Source: Rodentibacter caecimuris (GTDB lineage Bacteria; Pseudomonadota; Gammaproteobacteria; Enterobacterales; Pasteurellaceae). From it: 64,000 bases of DNA. Made by a program: the position numbers and the translations under genes. Of the stretch, positions 37,878 through 48,270 are shown in pieces. The stretch is taken from positions 2,108,001-2,172,000 of the forward strand of contig NZ_BBXJ01000001.1 of the NCBI RefSeq assembly GCF_001019715.1, read 5' to 3'. Every line of letters starts with the position of its first letter. Within the stretch, counting starts at the first letter, position 1. The notes under the pieces were generated by a model. It was not told the origin of the DNA and ran no database searches. It was given only the letters and a program-made list of their open reading frames with translations.

Positions 37878-40709
37878 CTAAGGTTTTGCTAAAATCGGTT
37901 TCAAGAATCTCGCCGTATGAGAGCCTTCCACTTTTGCCACCTCTTCAGGTGTACCGGTCGCAATGATCTGACCGCCGCCGCTTCCCCCTTCCGGCCCAAG
38001 ATCCACAATCCAATCGGCGGTTTTGATTACATCTAAATTATGTTCAATCACCACGATAGTATTGCCTTGATCACGTAATCGGTGTAGCACGCTCAATAAT
38101 TGTTTTATATCTGCAAAATGCAAACCTGTGGTCGGTTCATCCAAAATATAAAGGGTTTTCCCCGTATCCCGTTTGGAAAGCTCGGTAGCCAACTTGACAC
38201 GCTGTGCTTCCCCGCCGGAAAGTGTCGTAGAGGATTGCCCTAAACGGATGTACGATAAGCCCACATCCATTAACGTTTGCAGTTTACGGGCAATGATTGG
38301 AATGGCATCAAAAAACTCGCGCGCCTCTTCTACTGTCATATCCAACACTTGATGAATGGTCTTTCCTTTATAGCGTATTTCTAAAGTTTCACGGTTATAA
38401 CGTTTCCCCTTACATTGATCACACGGAACATACACATCCGGCAAGAAATGCATTTCCACTTTGATTACGCCATCGCCCTGACAAGCCTCACAACGCCCGC
38501 CACGCACGTTAAAACTAAAACGCCCCGGGTTATAACCGCGGGCACGAGCTTCCGGCACGCCAGCAAAAAGTTCTCGAATCGGCGTGAACAAACCGGTATA
38601 AGTGGCAGGATTTGAACGTGGCGTACGTCCGATTGGGCTTTGATCAATGTCGATGACTTTATCAAAATGCTCCAACCCTTCGATGGATTTATAAGGGGCA
38701 TAATCGGTTTTATCCGCACGGTTTAGGGCATTTTGCGCTAATGGGAACAGGGTATCATTAATCAAGGTCGATTTACCTGAACCCGACACCCCGGTAATAC
38801 AGGTGAATAAGCCCACCGGAATGTCTAAATTGACATTTTTTAGGTTATTTCCCGATGCCCCTTTCAGTTTCAACCATTTTTTCTTATCAAGTGCGGTACG
38901 TTTTTTCGGAATTTCAATTTGTTCAACACCCGATAAAAATTTCCCCGTAATCGAGTTCGGGTTTTGCATAATAGCTTGCGCATTGCCTTGTGCGATCACT
39001 TGTCCGCCATGCACGCCCGCCCCCGGCCCGATATCAATAATATGATCCGCCGCACGAATGGCGTCTTCGTCATGTTCTACCACAATCACCGTGTTACCAA
39101 GATTACGTAAGTGAATCAATGTGTTCAATAAACGTTCATTATCACGCTGATGTAGCCCGATAGAGGGTTCGTCCAACACGTACATCACCCCTACTAAACC
39201 CGCACCGATTTGACTGGCAAGACGAATCCTCTGTGCTTCACCGCCTGAAAGGGTTTCGGCAGAACGGGAAAGAGAAAGATAATTTAACCCGACATTGACT
39301 AAGAACTGCAAACGCTCACGAATTTCTTTCAGAATTTTTTCGGCAATTTGTGCTTTTTGCCCTGTTAATGAAAGTGCGGTAAAAAACTCTAGCGTTTCAC
39401 CAATGCTTTTTTCAGAAATCATCGGTAAATTAGTCGGCCCGATGTAAACATTACGCGCTTCCGGACGTAAACGTGAACCGACGCAATCGGCACAAGGACG
39501 ATTGCTGATATTTTTGGCGAGTTCCTCACGCACCGAGATTGACTCCGTTTCTTTATAACGGCGTGCCATATTGTTTAAAATACCTTCAAAAGGATGTTTA
39601 CGAATCACCACGTCACCGCGATCATTCATATATTGAAATTCAATCTCTTCCTTGCCGGAACCGTGCATAATGATGTGCTGAATTTTTTTCGGCAAGGTTT
39701 CGTAAGGGGCGTCCACATCAAAATCGTAATGTTTTGCAAGCGAGGTAAGCATTTGATGATAATAAAAATTGCGACGATCCCATCCTTTCACTGCTCCGCC
39801 TGAAAGCGAAATACTCGGATTTTGCACTACACGCGCTTCATCAAAATATTGCTGAACCCCCAAGCCATCACAAGTCGGGCAGGCACCCGCCGGGTTATTA
39901 AAAGAGAACAAACGGGGTTCTAACTCTGGCACGGAATATCCACAATGCGGACAAGCAAAGTTTGCAGAAAAGACCAGTTCCTCCGCCTTAGGGTTATCCA
40001 TTTCCGCTACAATCGCCGTACCGCCGGAAAGCTCCAATGCCGTCTCAAAAGATTCCGCTAAACGTGTGGCTAAATCCGACCGCACTTTGAAACGATCTAC
40101 CACAACTTCAATAGTATGTTTTTTCTGTAGTTCAAGTTTTGGCGGATCAGACAGATCACAAATTTCACCATCAATCCGCGCTCGAATATAACCCTGTGCC
40201 GCAATATTTTCTAAGATTTTAACGTGCTCCCCTTTCCGATTTTTTACTACGGGTGCGAGCAACATCATTTTAGATTCTTCAGGCAAGCTTAACACTTTAT
40301 CCACCATTTGACTGATGGTTTGAGCCGTCAGCGGCACATCATGATTCGGACAGCGCGGCTCACCCACACGGGCAAAAAGGAGGCGTAAATAATCGTAAAT
40401 TTCCGTAATGGTTCCCACGGTGGAACGAGGGTTATGGGAAGTCGATTTTTGTTCGATAGATATCGCCGGCGACAAACCTTCAATGGAATCTACATCCGGT
40501 TTTTCCATCAAAGATAAAAACTGACGGGCATAGGCAGAAAGCGATTCCACATAACGGCGTTGACCTTCCGCATACAGGGTATCAAAGGCTAATGAGGATT
40601 TGCCGGAGCCGGAAAGACCGGTGATCACGATAAGTTTATCGCGAGGAATGGTTAAATTAATATTTTTAAGATTGTGGGTTCGCGCACCGCGAATATCAAT
40701 ATTTTCCAT
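37878..40709 (-). CDS. uvrA: Excinuclease ABC subunit A
   Basis: Protein of 943 residues, DNA damage recognition in nucleotide excision repair. Two ABC ATPases: first Walker [13 protein letters not shown] (about 31-42) and signature [12 protein letters not shown]; second Walker [11 protein letters not shown] and [12 protein letters not shown]. Zinc-binding CPHCGY...CPTCDG and CEACQG...CDQCKG are complete. Divergent from ssb with a shared LexA-type site, as in E. coli. Three USS copies inside the gene. Confidence 0.97.
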   Translation of the reverse strand: MENIDIRGARTHNLKNINLTIPRDKLIVITGLSGSGKSSLAFDTLYAEGQRRYVESLSAYARQFLSLMEKPDVDSIEGLSPAISIEQKSTSHNPRSTVGTITEIYDYLRLLFARVGEPRCPNHDVPLTAQTISQMVDKVLSLPEESKMMLLAPVVKNRKGEHVKILENIAAQGYIRARIDGEICDLSDPPKLELQKKHTIEVVVDRFKVRSDLATRLAESFETALELSGGTAIVAEMDNPKAEELVFSANFACPHCGYSVPELEPRLFSFNNPAGACPTCDGLGVQQYFDEARVVQNPSISLSGGAVKGWDRRNFYYHQMLTSLAKHYDFDVDAPYETLPKKIQHIIMHGSGKEEIEFQYMNDRGDVVIRKHPFEGILNNMARRYKETESISVREELAKNISNRPCADCVGSRLRPEARNVYIGPTNLPMISEKSIGETLEFFTALSLTGQKAQIAEKILKEIRERLQFLVNVGLNYLSLSRSAETLSGGEAQRIRLASQIGAGLVGVMYVLDEPSIGLHQRDNERLLNTLIHLRNLGNTVIVVEHDEDAIRAADHIIDIGPGAGVHGGQVIAQGNAQAIMQNPNSITGKFLSGVEQIEIPKKRTALDKKKWLKLKGASGNNLKNVNLDIPVGLFTCITGVSGSGKSTLINDTLFPLAQNALNRADKTDYAPYKSIEGLEHFDKVIDIDQSPIGRTPRSNPATYTGLFTPIRELFAGVPEARARGYNPGRFSFNVRGGRCEACQGDGVIKVEMHFLPDVYVPCDQCKGKRYNRETLEIRYKGKTIHQVLDMTVEEAREFFDAIPIIARKLQTLMDVGLSYIRLGQSSTTLSGGEAQRVKLATELSKRDTGKTLYILDEPTTGLHFADIKQLLSVLHRLRDQGNTIVVIEHNLDVIKTADWIVDLGPEGGSGGGQIIATGTPEEVAKVEGSHTARFLKPILAKP

Positions 40710-40771
40710 AAATAATTCGTTCTGATGATTATTTTTTTCAAAATTGCGAGCATTATCGCATATTTCAACAT

Positions 40772-40787
40772 CTGTGCAAATATCCAG
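40772..40787. promoter_or_regulatory. Candidate LexA (SOS) box between uvrA and ssb
   Basis: CTGTGCAAATATCCAG fits CTG-N10-CAG. It sits 63 bp before uvrA and 75 bp before ssb, the position of the shared SOS box known in E. coli. Confidence 0.65.
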
Positions 40788-40861
40788 TTAAATTTTATAG
40801 ATCTTTTCAAAAATTTCAGGCAAAATAACCGCACTTTTTTAATATGAAAAATGAGGATTCT

Positions 40862-41362
40862 ATGGCAGGAGTAAATAAAGTTATTATTGTGGGTCATTTG
40901 GGCAATGATCCCGAAATTCGCACAATGCCGAATGGTGATGCCGTTGCCAATATTAGTGTCGCAACCAGCGAAAGTTGGAATGACCGTAACACGGGTGAGC
41001 GTCGCGAGATCACAGAATGGCACCGTATCGTCTTCTATCGTCGCCAAGCAGAAATTTGTGGTGAATACTTACGCAAAGGTTCACAAGTTTATGTAGAGGG
41101 TCGTTTACGCACCCGCAAATGGCAAGATCAAAATGGGCAGGATCGCTATACGACAGAAATTCAAGGTGATGTGATGCAAATGTTAGGCAGCCGCAACCAA
41201 AATGTTGGTGGCTACGGCGCGCCGGACATGGGACAAAGCAGCCCACAACCGTCTTATCAAACCAGTTATAATAGTAACAATCAGCCTTCTCGTCCTACAC
41301 AACAGCAAACATCACAGGCTGAACCGCCAATGGACGGTTTTGATGATGATATTCCGTTCTGA
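40862..41362 (+). CDS. ssb: Single-stranded DNA-binding protein
   Basis: Protein of 166 residues from the ATG at 40862; GAGGA seven bases upstream and the family start [11 protein letters not shown] decide against the ATG at 40844. OB fold about residues 1-110 ([26 protein letters not shown]), a Gln/Ser/Pro-rich linker, and the acidic tip DGFDDDIPF that recruits repair and replication partners. Essential in most bacteria. A USS lies just upstream (40828). Confidence 0.97.
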   Translation: MAGVNKVIIVGHLGNDPEIRTMPNGDAVANISVATSESWNDRNTGERREITEWHRIVFYRRQAEICGEYLRKGSQVYVEGRLRTRKWQDQNGQDRYTTEIQGDVMQMLGSRNQNVGGYGAPDMGQSSPQPSYQTSYNSNNQPSRPTQQQTSQAEPPMDGFDDDIPF

Positions 41363-41406
41363 ATTCCATATACAGAAATTATGTAAAAATACATCGTAGA
41401 AACCAG

Positions 41407-41442
41407 AGAGAAGCCTTATAAAATAAGACTTCTCTTTTTTTA
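41407..41442 (+). terminator. Terminator after ssb
   Basis: AGAGAAGCCTTA / TAAGACTTCTCT with one mismatch and a run of T. Confidence 0.8.
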
Positions 41443-41597
41443 CATGTTTTAAAATATCTCTATTTATTAGCACTTATAAATTTTTTATAAAATTCAGATA
41501 ATCGGTATAAATTATAATCAACTCTTTTTCAAATGGAGAACACTTTCCTTTACTAAATGAGTAAAGAAAGTGATTTTCCTGATTTTTATTCAACTTT
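41443..41597. other. AT-rich spacer between ssb terminator and vgrG relic
   Basis: No gene, repeat or clear signal seen. GGAAAATCACTTTCTTTACTC (minus) and GAACACTTTCCTTTACTAAATGAG (plus) make a loose stem only. Confidence 0.4.
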
Positions 41598-41987
41598 GTA
41601 GATTGTCCTGTTCTCCCCGATTATGTCTGCCCGAATCGTATTTTTCATAAACTCTCTAAGAATTGACCGCACTTTTTGAGGTATTCATCTCATCAGACAG
41701 GAAAAATTGAGCCTGCTGTTGATGCTCTAAGTTATAGTTTAAACTTAATAAGGGGTAATCACGCAAAGTGTGGCGGTTTATGGTGAGTTTCAGATGATGT
41801 TCAAAGTACTAAGGACGAAGGACGGTCGCCGGCCAGATTTACCTTATAGCTGGGGGACTTATAATGGGTACTCACAAAGCCTGCTACAATCCCAATGAAA
41901 ACTCACCACATCAAAACTGTATCTCTCGCCAGTATCGAGAGTGTAGCGCTAGCCGAATTGAGTTGGTATAAATAATCCTTTATTTAA
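41598..41987 (-). pseudogene. vgrG: Decayed vgrG relic with internal deletions
   Basis: Reads as scrambled remains of the vgrG at 3557-5911. From the 5' end (41969) it has IPTQFG*RYTLDTGERYSFDVVSF against MATQSNYRYTLDSSDKYPFDVVSF: start codon now ATA and an amber stop at codon 7. Then GIVAGF...VSTHY matches GIVTGF...VRTHY (residues 73-90), then FEHHLKLTINRHTLRDYPLL and LNYNLEHQQQAQ match residues 211-243. Further 3', TCATAAACTCTCTAAGAATTGACCGCACTTT matches the vgrG region holding its USS, down to about residue 277. Even the upstream bases match those of vgrG copy 1. Dead gene; shows an ancient cargo site beside ssb. Confidence 0.88.
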
Positions 41988-42151
41988 TGTAAAACGTTGT
42001 AAGATAAAATATGTTTATTTTACACACAACTAAATAAAATAGTTATAGTGAATCGGAAATACTCCCCGTACATTTGTAATTTAAATCATGAGAGAATCTC
42101 TTCTCAGATGTACGTTTTATTTTAAACAAACTTATCGATTAAATTTATAAT

Positions 42152-42198
42152 AAAAAATCCGCACGCTAATATTAATTTTTCACATGCGGATTAAACTA
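42152..42198 (-). terminator. Terminator after the PEBP-family gene
   Basis: On the minus strand AATCCGCATGTG, a 13-base loop, AGCGTGCGGATT, then TTTTTATT. Confidence 0.7.
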
Positions 42199-42209
42199 AA
42201 ATGAGGTTT

Positions 42210-42863
42210 TTATTCAGAGTCATAAACTCCAACTAAATAGGCTTGGGCAAGAATATGATCTTTCATTGCAAAATGTAGTTCATTAAATCTAAAACCCGGC
42301 TTTAAATTAAGTTTTTTATCCAATGCATACACATATAATTCATAACGATGGGGTTTATTTGGCGGAGCCATTCCGCCATATCCGGAGGCCTCTGCAATAG
42401 ATAGATTATTTAATTTACTTGCCCAACTATTTGCGCCCTGAACAAAATCTTTTGCCGAAATACTTTCGTTTTCCGCAACTGAAGTACGCTCCAGATCAGC
42501 AATTAGCCAATGAGTCCACACAAATCCGGCAACTTCGGCGGCATCTTTATCTTCAAAAACAACCGCAAAGGATTTAGTATTTTTCGGTGCATTTTTAATT
42601 TCAAAGGGAATTGAGTATGATGGCATACCGTTTACGGTAAATTGCGTTCCCCGTTTACCGTATTTATCGTTGAATTTCCCATTTACAATAGCAGAACTGG
42701 TTACTTGCATCACATTTTCTTTTTGCATCATAGCCCGATTTACCGGTTTATCCTTCATCATTGATTGAGCATAACCGTATTGAGGAAATACTGCTAAAGA
42801 AAAAATCATCAAGCCGATAAGTTTAATTAGCGTTGTCATAGAATATGACTTTATATTTTTCAT
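42210..42863 (-). CDS. Secreted YbhB/YbcL-type PEBP family protein
   Basis: Protein of 217 residues. An N-terminal membrane/signal segment (about 8-33) ends near YGYAQS, so it is exported or anchored. The PEBP (Raf kinase inhibitor-like) ligand-site motifs are present: VFEDKDAA...VWTHWLIADL and GYGGMAPPNKPHRYELYVYAL. Bacterial members bind small anions or lipids; their role is unclear. AAGGAG seven bases before the ATG. Stands alone between the vgrG relic and the tad locus. Confidence 0.88.
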   Translation of the reverse strand: MKNIKSYSMTTLIKLIGLMIFSLAVFPQYGYAQSMMKDKPVNRAMMQKENVMQVTSSAIVNGKFNDKYGKRGTQFTVNGMPSYSIPFEIKNAPKNTKSFAVVFEDKDAAEVAGFVWTHWLIADLERTSVAENESISAKDFVQGANSWASKLNNLSIAEASGYGGMAPPNKPHRYELYVYALDKKLNLKPGFRFNELHFAMKDHILAQAYLVGVYDSE

Positions 42864-42984
42864 ACATCTCCTTAAATATCACGAAAAGTTTATCTAATGC
42901 CAAAAATTATTGGCATTTATTTAGACGTATAAAAATCGCTATTCTGACATATTTTTAATTAAAAATCAGATCTATTTAAATATA

Positions 42985-43025
42985 AAAAAATAACTCAATC
43001 CATAAAATGGATTGAGTTATTTTTA
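42985..43025. terminator. Bidirectional terminator downstream of tadG
   Basis: TAACTCAATCCAT (42991-43003), loop AAA, ATGGATTGAGTTA (43007-43019), flanked by A- and T-runs. Ends the tad operon. Confidence 0.85.
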
Positions 43026-43106
43026 ATAAAATTAAATTTATATTGCTATTTTCTTAATACTCAAAAAAGAAAACTCGGTTTACAAAAATTTAATCAAAGG
43101 AAGATA

Positions 43107-44690
43107 TTAAAAACTTGGTTTTTTAGATGAAGATCGACCAACCTCTTCTTCTATTCCGATGATTTGCTTAAAGCTCTCAAGTAATTCTTTCTCATTATTA
43201 GCTTGATAATAATGTTCACCAACACATTTTTTCCACGCTCTCACTTGATTAGCCGGCGGATTAAATCCGAAAGCAACAAAACCAATACGGGTAGGCTGTT
43301 TTCTCTGTGATGGATCTTGTAATGAATCTACTTGGTTACGTATAGCCTCACACATTCCTCCGTCTAATAAGCGAATTAATGTCTGATCGGTAGGACGATT
43401 ATCCATTCCATCTGATAAAACTAGCATAACTCTCTGAGTGTTTGATCCTAATTTTGACGGTTCTGCGTTGGGGTTTGTATTCTTATCCATCATAATGTTT
43501 GCCCCTATAATCATACCAGAACTTGCAGCCGTACCTCCTTTAGGATAGAGCCTTTTTAATATTTCCATAATATTCCTTTTATCTTGACTAAACCAAGCTT
43601 GAGTTGTTTGTTTTCCTTCATTCCCACCTAAGCAATATCTTCCATTGTTAAAAGTTAGGCTATAGTTGATTTTTGATCCGTTAAAAGAATATATCTGATC
43701 GATCGTTCTTCGTACATCTAAATACCGGTTAAAATCTTTCATATCCCAGTCGTACTCCAAAAGTTGTTTTTTTATTCTAGACTCTAAACGACTATTTCCA
43801 TAATATGGTAATACACAGCTAGATTCACCTCTTTGTTTAGCTCCTGCAGCGAATGCTGTAAAGCCGATTCGATTAAAAGGACTGACTTTTTCCGGTGCTT
43901 TCGGAGGTAGTAAAATATCCTGAATATTTCCGACCACACGTCTTAAAATATTAATTTTGCTCTGAGGATCATTATCTTTCTCCTTTCTACCTTGCGTGTC
44001 TTCTCCAACACGATCCAACATAGAGCCGGAAAAATCCAGAACTAACATTAGTTCAACCGGGATTGCTCCTTTTTCTTTAACCGCATAGGTTTTTCCCGAA
44101 CCAATCTCCGTTCGCCCCACTTTTAATAAACTTTGATCAAGCGCTGATTGTCCCCAAGGTAGCCAAAATTGGCGATCGACACTTCCTTGTACGGAACAGG
44201 TAACAAATTCTTTACGAACATAAGGATTTTCTTGCTTCTCTTTTTTCTCACAGGCATAGTCAAAATCCTTTGTGATAATTACCGGTTTTGATTTTACATT
44301 TCCCGCTCCCGACTTATCCGAACGTAAATAGTATTCGGCTATACCGTGAACCAATTCCAAATTTCGTTTATGTTGTTGGGCTGCAAATTTCCCACCTTCT
44401 CCCGCTTTCGCAATTTCTTCCTTACTTGGATTCTGCCGTTTCACATCAGAATGTGCCTTATTCTCCCTTTCTCCGTTATTTTCGGCCACTAAAACTAATG
44501 CGCCCTGATCCGTAGCCTGAGCTAATCTGGCTTTATCCAATAAAATACCGGAACCGTCCACGGCAAAGCTGATAAGAAATAATAATGGAAATGCTAACAA
44601 TGCGGTCATTACTGCATAGACCCCGCTTTCATCGGAATAAAAACGTTTCAATGCTTGGTAGCAATAAACAATTAAATCTTTTTTTCTCAT
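43107..44690 (-). CDS. tadG: TadG, pseudopilin-like protein with von Willebrand A domain
   Basis: Protein of 527 residues, last gene of the tad operon. N-terminal TadE-like membrane segment (about 25-47, after SDESGVYAV), then a long periplasmic region with a VWA domain whose MIDAS motif DFSGSML is at D219, S221, S223. Charged, Lys/Glu-rich stretch at 70-110. Needed in other tad systems for fibril assembly and surface attachment, probably as a cell-wall or outer-surface anchor. Length within the family range. Confidence 0.93.
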   Translation of the reverse strand: MRKKDLIVYCYQALKRFYSDESGVYAVMTALLAFPLLFLISFAVDGSGILLDKARLAQATDQGALVLVAENNGERENKAHSDVKRQNPSKEEIAKAGEGGKFAAQQHKRNLELVHGIAEYYLRSDKSGAGNVKSKPVIITKDFDYACEKKEKQENPYVRKEFVTCSVQGSVDRQFWLPWGQSALDQSLLKVGRTEIGSGKTYAVKEKGAIPVELMLVLDFSGSMLDRVGEDTQGRKEKDNDPQSKINILRRVVGNIQDILLPPKAPEKVSPFNRIGFTAFAAGAKQRGESSCVLPYYGNSRLESRIKKQLLEYDWDMKDFNRYLDVRRTIDQIYSFNGSKINYSLTFNNGRYCLGGNEGKQTTQAWFSQDKRNIMEILKRLYPKGGTAASSGMIIGANIMMDKNTNPNAEPSKLGSNTQRVMLVLSDGMDNRPTDQTLIRLLDGGMCEAIRNQVDSLQDPSQRKQPTRIGFVAFGFNPPANQVRAWKKCVGEHYYQANNEKELLESFKQIIGIEEEVGRSSSKKPSF

Positions 44691-44705
44691 AAAATTACCT
44701 TTAAA

Positions 44706-45242
44706 TTAGCGGGAAACCGAGAATGATGATGAACGAATCATCCCCCATGATTGATTAGCTTTATCTAACAGTAATGCTTTATCGACACAAAGGGTAACTT
44801 GATAAAGAGGGATTTTTCTTTCATTATTAATTTCCGAGCGCGGTGATAACTGACTCAGCTCATCAATTTTCCGATAAGGTTTGCATTGGGATGAATTTCG
44901 CTTTGAGCTTGAATTACCTTCCTGCCAATGCTCTAACACGATATATAGGTCTTTCTTGCTTTCTTTATCTCCATAAACCAAACGCTTAGCCAATTGTTCA
45001 AACTCTTTTAAATCTTGATCATTAATTCGGGCTTCTCTGTCATATAATTGCGTGCGTTCACGCAAAATATTCACTAATGAATAAGAAACATTATCTAATT
45101 TTCCCATTGTAGAGCGTATAATCACCAAATCGGCCAAAAAAGCGAAGATAAAAGCCAAAAAAATTAGCATGAATACAAACTCAATACTGACCGAACCTCT
45201 ATTATTTCGATAAAATTTATTAATTAAATTGCGATCTTTCAT
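44706..45242 (-). CDS. tadF: TadF minor pseudopilin
   Basis: Protein of 178 residues from the ATG at 45242, which overlaps the end of tadE by 23 bp; the frame's longer start at 45332 lies inside tadE and would disrupt the prepilin pattern. NRGSVSIEF (G16, E21) followed by about 20 hydrophobic residues is the TadE/F prepilin-like signature. Such pseudopilins are processed by TadV and help fibril assembly. Same order as in Aggregatibacter actinomycetemcomitans. Confidence 0.88.
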   Translation of the reverse strand: MKDRNLINKFYRNNRGSVSIEFVFMLIFLAFIFAFLADLVIIRSTMGKLDNVSYSLVNILRERTQLYDREARINDQDLKEFEQLAKRLVYGDKESKKDLYIVLEHWQEGNSSSKRNSSQCKPYRKIDELSQLSPRSEINNERKIPLYQVTLCVDKALLLDKANQSWGMIRSSSFSVSR

Positions 45243-45777
45243 ATTCCTGTACCACAACAAATTCTCTATTAAGTAGCGATCGAGTCCAAGATTTAGGAAA
45301 AAATGGTAACGGAACCAAAAATTCATAATCATAACGTAAAGAATACCGAGCTAACGTTGCATCCATACCATTAGGGGAAATCAATTTTCCATCATTACCG
45401 ATTTTAGGTTGCCTAAATTTTTCATCTAATAATGCGGAAATACAACTGCGTCCAGTATCACAATCTACATATTTAACACTAATATCAAAATCGTTCTTTT
45501 GGAGCTGGGCCAAATATCCAATGGTCGATTCACCTTGTAATTTTCGTTGTTCTTTCAATGCTTTTCTAAATACATCTTCATAGTTTCCCGTACTGTTTAG
45601 ATTTTCATTTTTTGCGATTCTGACACTTTCCGCAATAGCCAGATCCCAATATGAGGTAACAATAGTTAAACGACAAAATTCCAAAATAAGCACGACCACG
45701 AAAAAATACAACGCAACGGTAAAACTAAATTCAACACTAGAAACACCCTTTATATTAGATAAAAATTTTCTCATCAT
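45220..45777 (-). CDS. tadE: TadE minor pseudopilin
   Basis: Protein of 185 residues. KGVSSVEFSFTVALYFFVVVLILEF fits the TadE processing site (after G11, Glu at 16) plus hydrophobic helix; I quote the key part only as GVSSVEF. Processed by the prepilin peptidase TadV. Lies between tadD and tadF, coupled to tadF by overlap. Confidence 0.9.
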   Translation of the reverse strand: MMRKFLSNIKGVSSVEFSFTVALYFFVVVLILEFCRLTIVTSYWDLAIAESVRIAKNENLNSTGNYEDVFRKALKEQRKLQGESTIGYLAQLQKNDFDISVKYVDCDTGRSCISALLDEKFRQPKIGNDGKLISPNGMDATLARYSLRYDYEFLVPLPFFPKSWTRSLLNREFVVVQEYERSQFN

Positions 45778-45794
45778 CGGTTTCTATTTCCATA

Positions 45795-46556
45795 TTATTT
45801 AGCAACAACTTTAGAAAGGCGCTCCGTTTTCTTTAATGCTTCAATTAAATCATCAGGAGAAGTATTTAGACTCTCTTTAACAATAATGTTTCTGGCATAA
45901 TCTATATCTCCATATTTAATTAAGGCAAAAACTAAATTATGTAACAGACGCGGCTCTTTAATTCCGTTAAGATATTGAGGCAATAATAAAGAAACCGCAT
46001 TATGATAATCTCCATTAATAACACTTAACATAGATAAATTATTAATTGCAGTCACATCATCAATAAATAGTTCACGTGCTTTTTGAATATTTGTATGTGC
46101 ATCCTTTAATCTCCCCAATTGTGCCAAAGCAATTCCTCTTAAATTATAAGCCTCACCATTTCTAGGAGATGTTGATAATATCGAATCAGATGTACTTACC
46201 GCATCATTATATTTTTTCAATTGAATAAAATTCTTAACTTGTAAGATTTTCGATTTTTCAGTTAATGGATTATTCATATTGAGCAATGGCTCCAAATAAA
46301 GTAAAGAGGACTCACTGTCACCATTTAAATAATAGTTATTTGCTAATTTATAGCGAACCATTGGATCTTCATTATCTTTTAAAACATCACGATAAAGAGA
46401 AATTAAAGAACTATAGTTTTTAGTACTTTCATACAAAATTTCTCTGGATTGAATATTTTCAGGTGTTAATTCACCTTTATTTGGCAATAAAACTGAGCAA
46501 CCTGTTAAGAAAAGGAGCGATACACAAAATAATACATTTTTGAATTTAGAAAACAT
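45795..46556 (-). CDS. tadD: TadD, TPR lipoprotein
   Basis: Protein of 253 residues. Lipobox LTGC with Cys20 marks it as an outer-membrane lipoprotein. Tetratricopeptide-like repeats span about 50-235 (NPLTEKSKILQVKNFIQLKKY, GEAYNLRGIALAQLGRLKDA). In tad systems TadD is the pilotin-like partner of the RcpA secretin. Overlaps tadC by 11 bases. Confidence 0.92.
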   Translation of the reverse strand: MFSKFKNVLFCVSLLFLTGCSVLLPNKGELTPENIQSREILYESTKNYSSLISLYRDVLKDNEDPMVRYKLANNYYLNGDSESSLLYLEPLLNMNNPLTEKSKILQVKNFIQLKKYNDAVSTSDSILSTSPRNGEAYNLRGIALAQLGRLKDAHTNIQKARELFIDDVTAINNLSMLSVINGDYHNAVSLLLPQYLNGIKEPRLLHNLVFALIKYGDIDYARNIIVKESLNTSPDDLIEALKKTERLSKVVAK

Positions 46557-47386
46557 TTGGAAATACCCTCATTACACCTGGTGCTAAAATTAAAATGATA
46601 ATTGGAAACATAATAAAAAGAATTAACGGAACACTCATTTTTGCTGCTAATGTTCCTAATTTTTCTTCTATTGCTAATAATTGCAATTCACGGATATCCG
46701 TGGATAATTGGGTTAATTGAGAATAAATCGAAGAACCAAAATTTAAACTCTGCTGTAAGACGGTACAAAACATTCTTATTTCTACCGTAGGTAGAGAAAT
46801 AGAAAGATCTTGTAATGCTTGTGAAAGCCCTGTAATTTCTGATTTACGAATTATTCTCAACATAAGTTAAATCTGAATTTAACTTTTTAAAATCTGTCGC
46901 TACCTGCTTTAATGCTGCATCTATACTGATTCCCGTTTGAACCTGCACAGCAACCAGATCAATAAAGCCTGGCAAATCTGCCATGATTTTTTTAATCTTA
47001 TTCTTTAAAATAAAGTTAGTTAAAATACTAGGTATGAGAATAATAAAAGAGACAATTAACGCCATACCAAGCGATAGATCCAATGATTTTTTATCTAGAT
47101 TAAATAAATAATAAATACCTATCCCAAGAAAAATAAAAAGTAACTTAACTTTAATATTTTTATCAATAATCCCTAATGTGTTAAGAATAGGGTTATTGTT
47201 AATCAGTAATAATTCAAGTTCAACTTGCTGCTTTGATTTTCCGTTATTAGATTCTTCGGCTCTTTTATTTTTCGGCGTTTCCCCTGCTATAACCCTCTTA
47301 TTTTTCTCTAATCTATTTTTATGCGACAATGCAAAAATTAAGATAAAAATACTTAACAATATTAAGCAGAAATAAAATAGGAACAT
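46546..47386 (-). pseudogene. tadC: TadC inner-membrane platform protein, split by a frameshift
   Basis: TadC should be about 285-290 residues. Here the 5' part, from the ATG at 47386 (TAATG overlap with tadB, GAGGAGG upstream), reads about 180 codons to DLTYVENNS* at 46844. The rest continues in another frame from MLRIIRKSEITGLSQ (ATG at 46863) for 105 codons with the T2SSF features and two C-terminal helices (AAKMSVPLILFIMFP). Removing one base near 46860-46868, or adding two, restores one frame. The parts overlap by 20 bp. It could be a mutation, a sequencing error, or two coupled polypeptides; the platform partner TadB is intact. Confidence 0.82.
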
Positions 47387-48270
47387 TATGTTGCCCTCCT
47401 CATTAACCACCAAATAACCATCATCCCTAACAATTCACTACCGAATACATAATATAAAATCCAGCGACCACTAGGGTTATTAATTAAAAAGTCAAAGTTT
47501 TCAGGCATAAAAAATTGCATAAAAAGGAAAAAACCGATTGGAAAACATCCGACAATCAGAGCGGAGATTCTTGCTTCCGATGTCATTGCCTTCTTTTTCT
47601 TTTCCATCTTCTTGGTATCTACAATTAATCTTCCTAAACGATTTATTACTTCTCGAATTTGTCCGCCTCTTGATAAGTTTGTGCGAATAATAATGATGAA
47701 ATAATAAAATTCTTTATAAGGATAACGAATATAGCTATCATCAAATACTGCAACCGGATCTTCACCAATCGATAATCTTCTATGGATATTTCTAAATTCA
47801 TTACCCAACGGACCCGGCAAATCTTTACCACAGCGCTCTAACGCTTGTAAAAGTCCCGCGCCCGCACTGATCGCAGAATTTAAAATTTGAATAACATCAG
47901 GAAAGACTTCTGTGAACATTTTCTTATTTCTACGCTGCCCTAAATACCAAACCGAGAAAATAAAGAGAACACTAAAAATCAAACAAAAAATCAATCTATC
48001 AATTTTTATATACAATATATTTAAATAGAAAAATGAAATAAATATTAGAAAACTAATAAAAATATTACAGACTAACTTTTGTTTATCTCCGATAGTAAAA
48101 TAATATAGCCACAAATGTATTTTATTTTTTAGCTCTTCCAATACATTTTTAATACTGTTTTTACTATATTCTTTTTCATTTATTTTTTTACTCGTTGCCG
48201 TCCAACTAATCGCGGTATATAAAAGTAATAAAAAACCGAAAGAGAGGATACTGTAATAGAGTAAGTTCAT
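47386..48270 (-). CDS. tadB: TadB inner-membrane platform protein
   Basis: Protein of 294 residues, T2SSF family, with N-terminal helices (about 4-22 and 70-108) and C-terminal helices near 240-290. The T2SSF core is visible in ALERCGKDLPGPLGNEF and LSRGGQIREVINRLG. Forms the inner-membrane base with TadC on which TadA pushes. Stop and next start overlap (TAATG), and its own start lies directly after tadA. Confidence 0.93.
   Translation of the reverse strand: MNLLYYSILSFGFLLLLYTAISWTATSKKINEKEYSKNSIKNVLEELKNKIHLWLYYFTIGDKQKLVCNIFISFLIFISFFYLNILYIKIDRLIFCLIFSVLFIFSVWYLGQRRNKKMFTEVFPDVIQILNSAISAGAGLLQALERCGKDLPGPLGNEFRNIHRRLSIGEDPVAVFDDSYIRYPYKEFYYFIIIIRTNLSRGGQIREVINRLGRLIVDTKKMEKKKKAMTSEARISALIVGCFPIGFFLFMQFFMPENFDFLINNPSGRWILYYVFGSELLGMMVIWWLMRRAT

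Noticed and set aside
46844-46863. Programmed ribosomal frameshifting in tadC
   Set aside because: No slippery heptamer or downstream structure is visible; mutation or sequence error is simpler.
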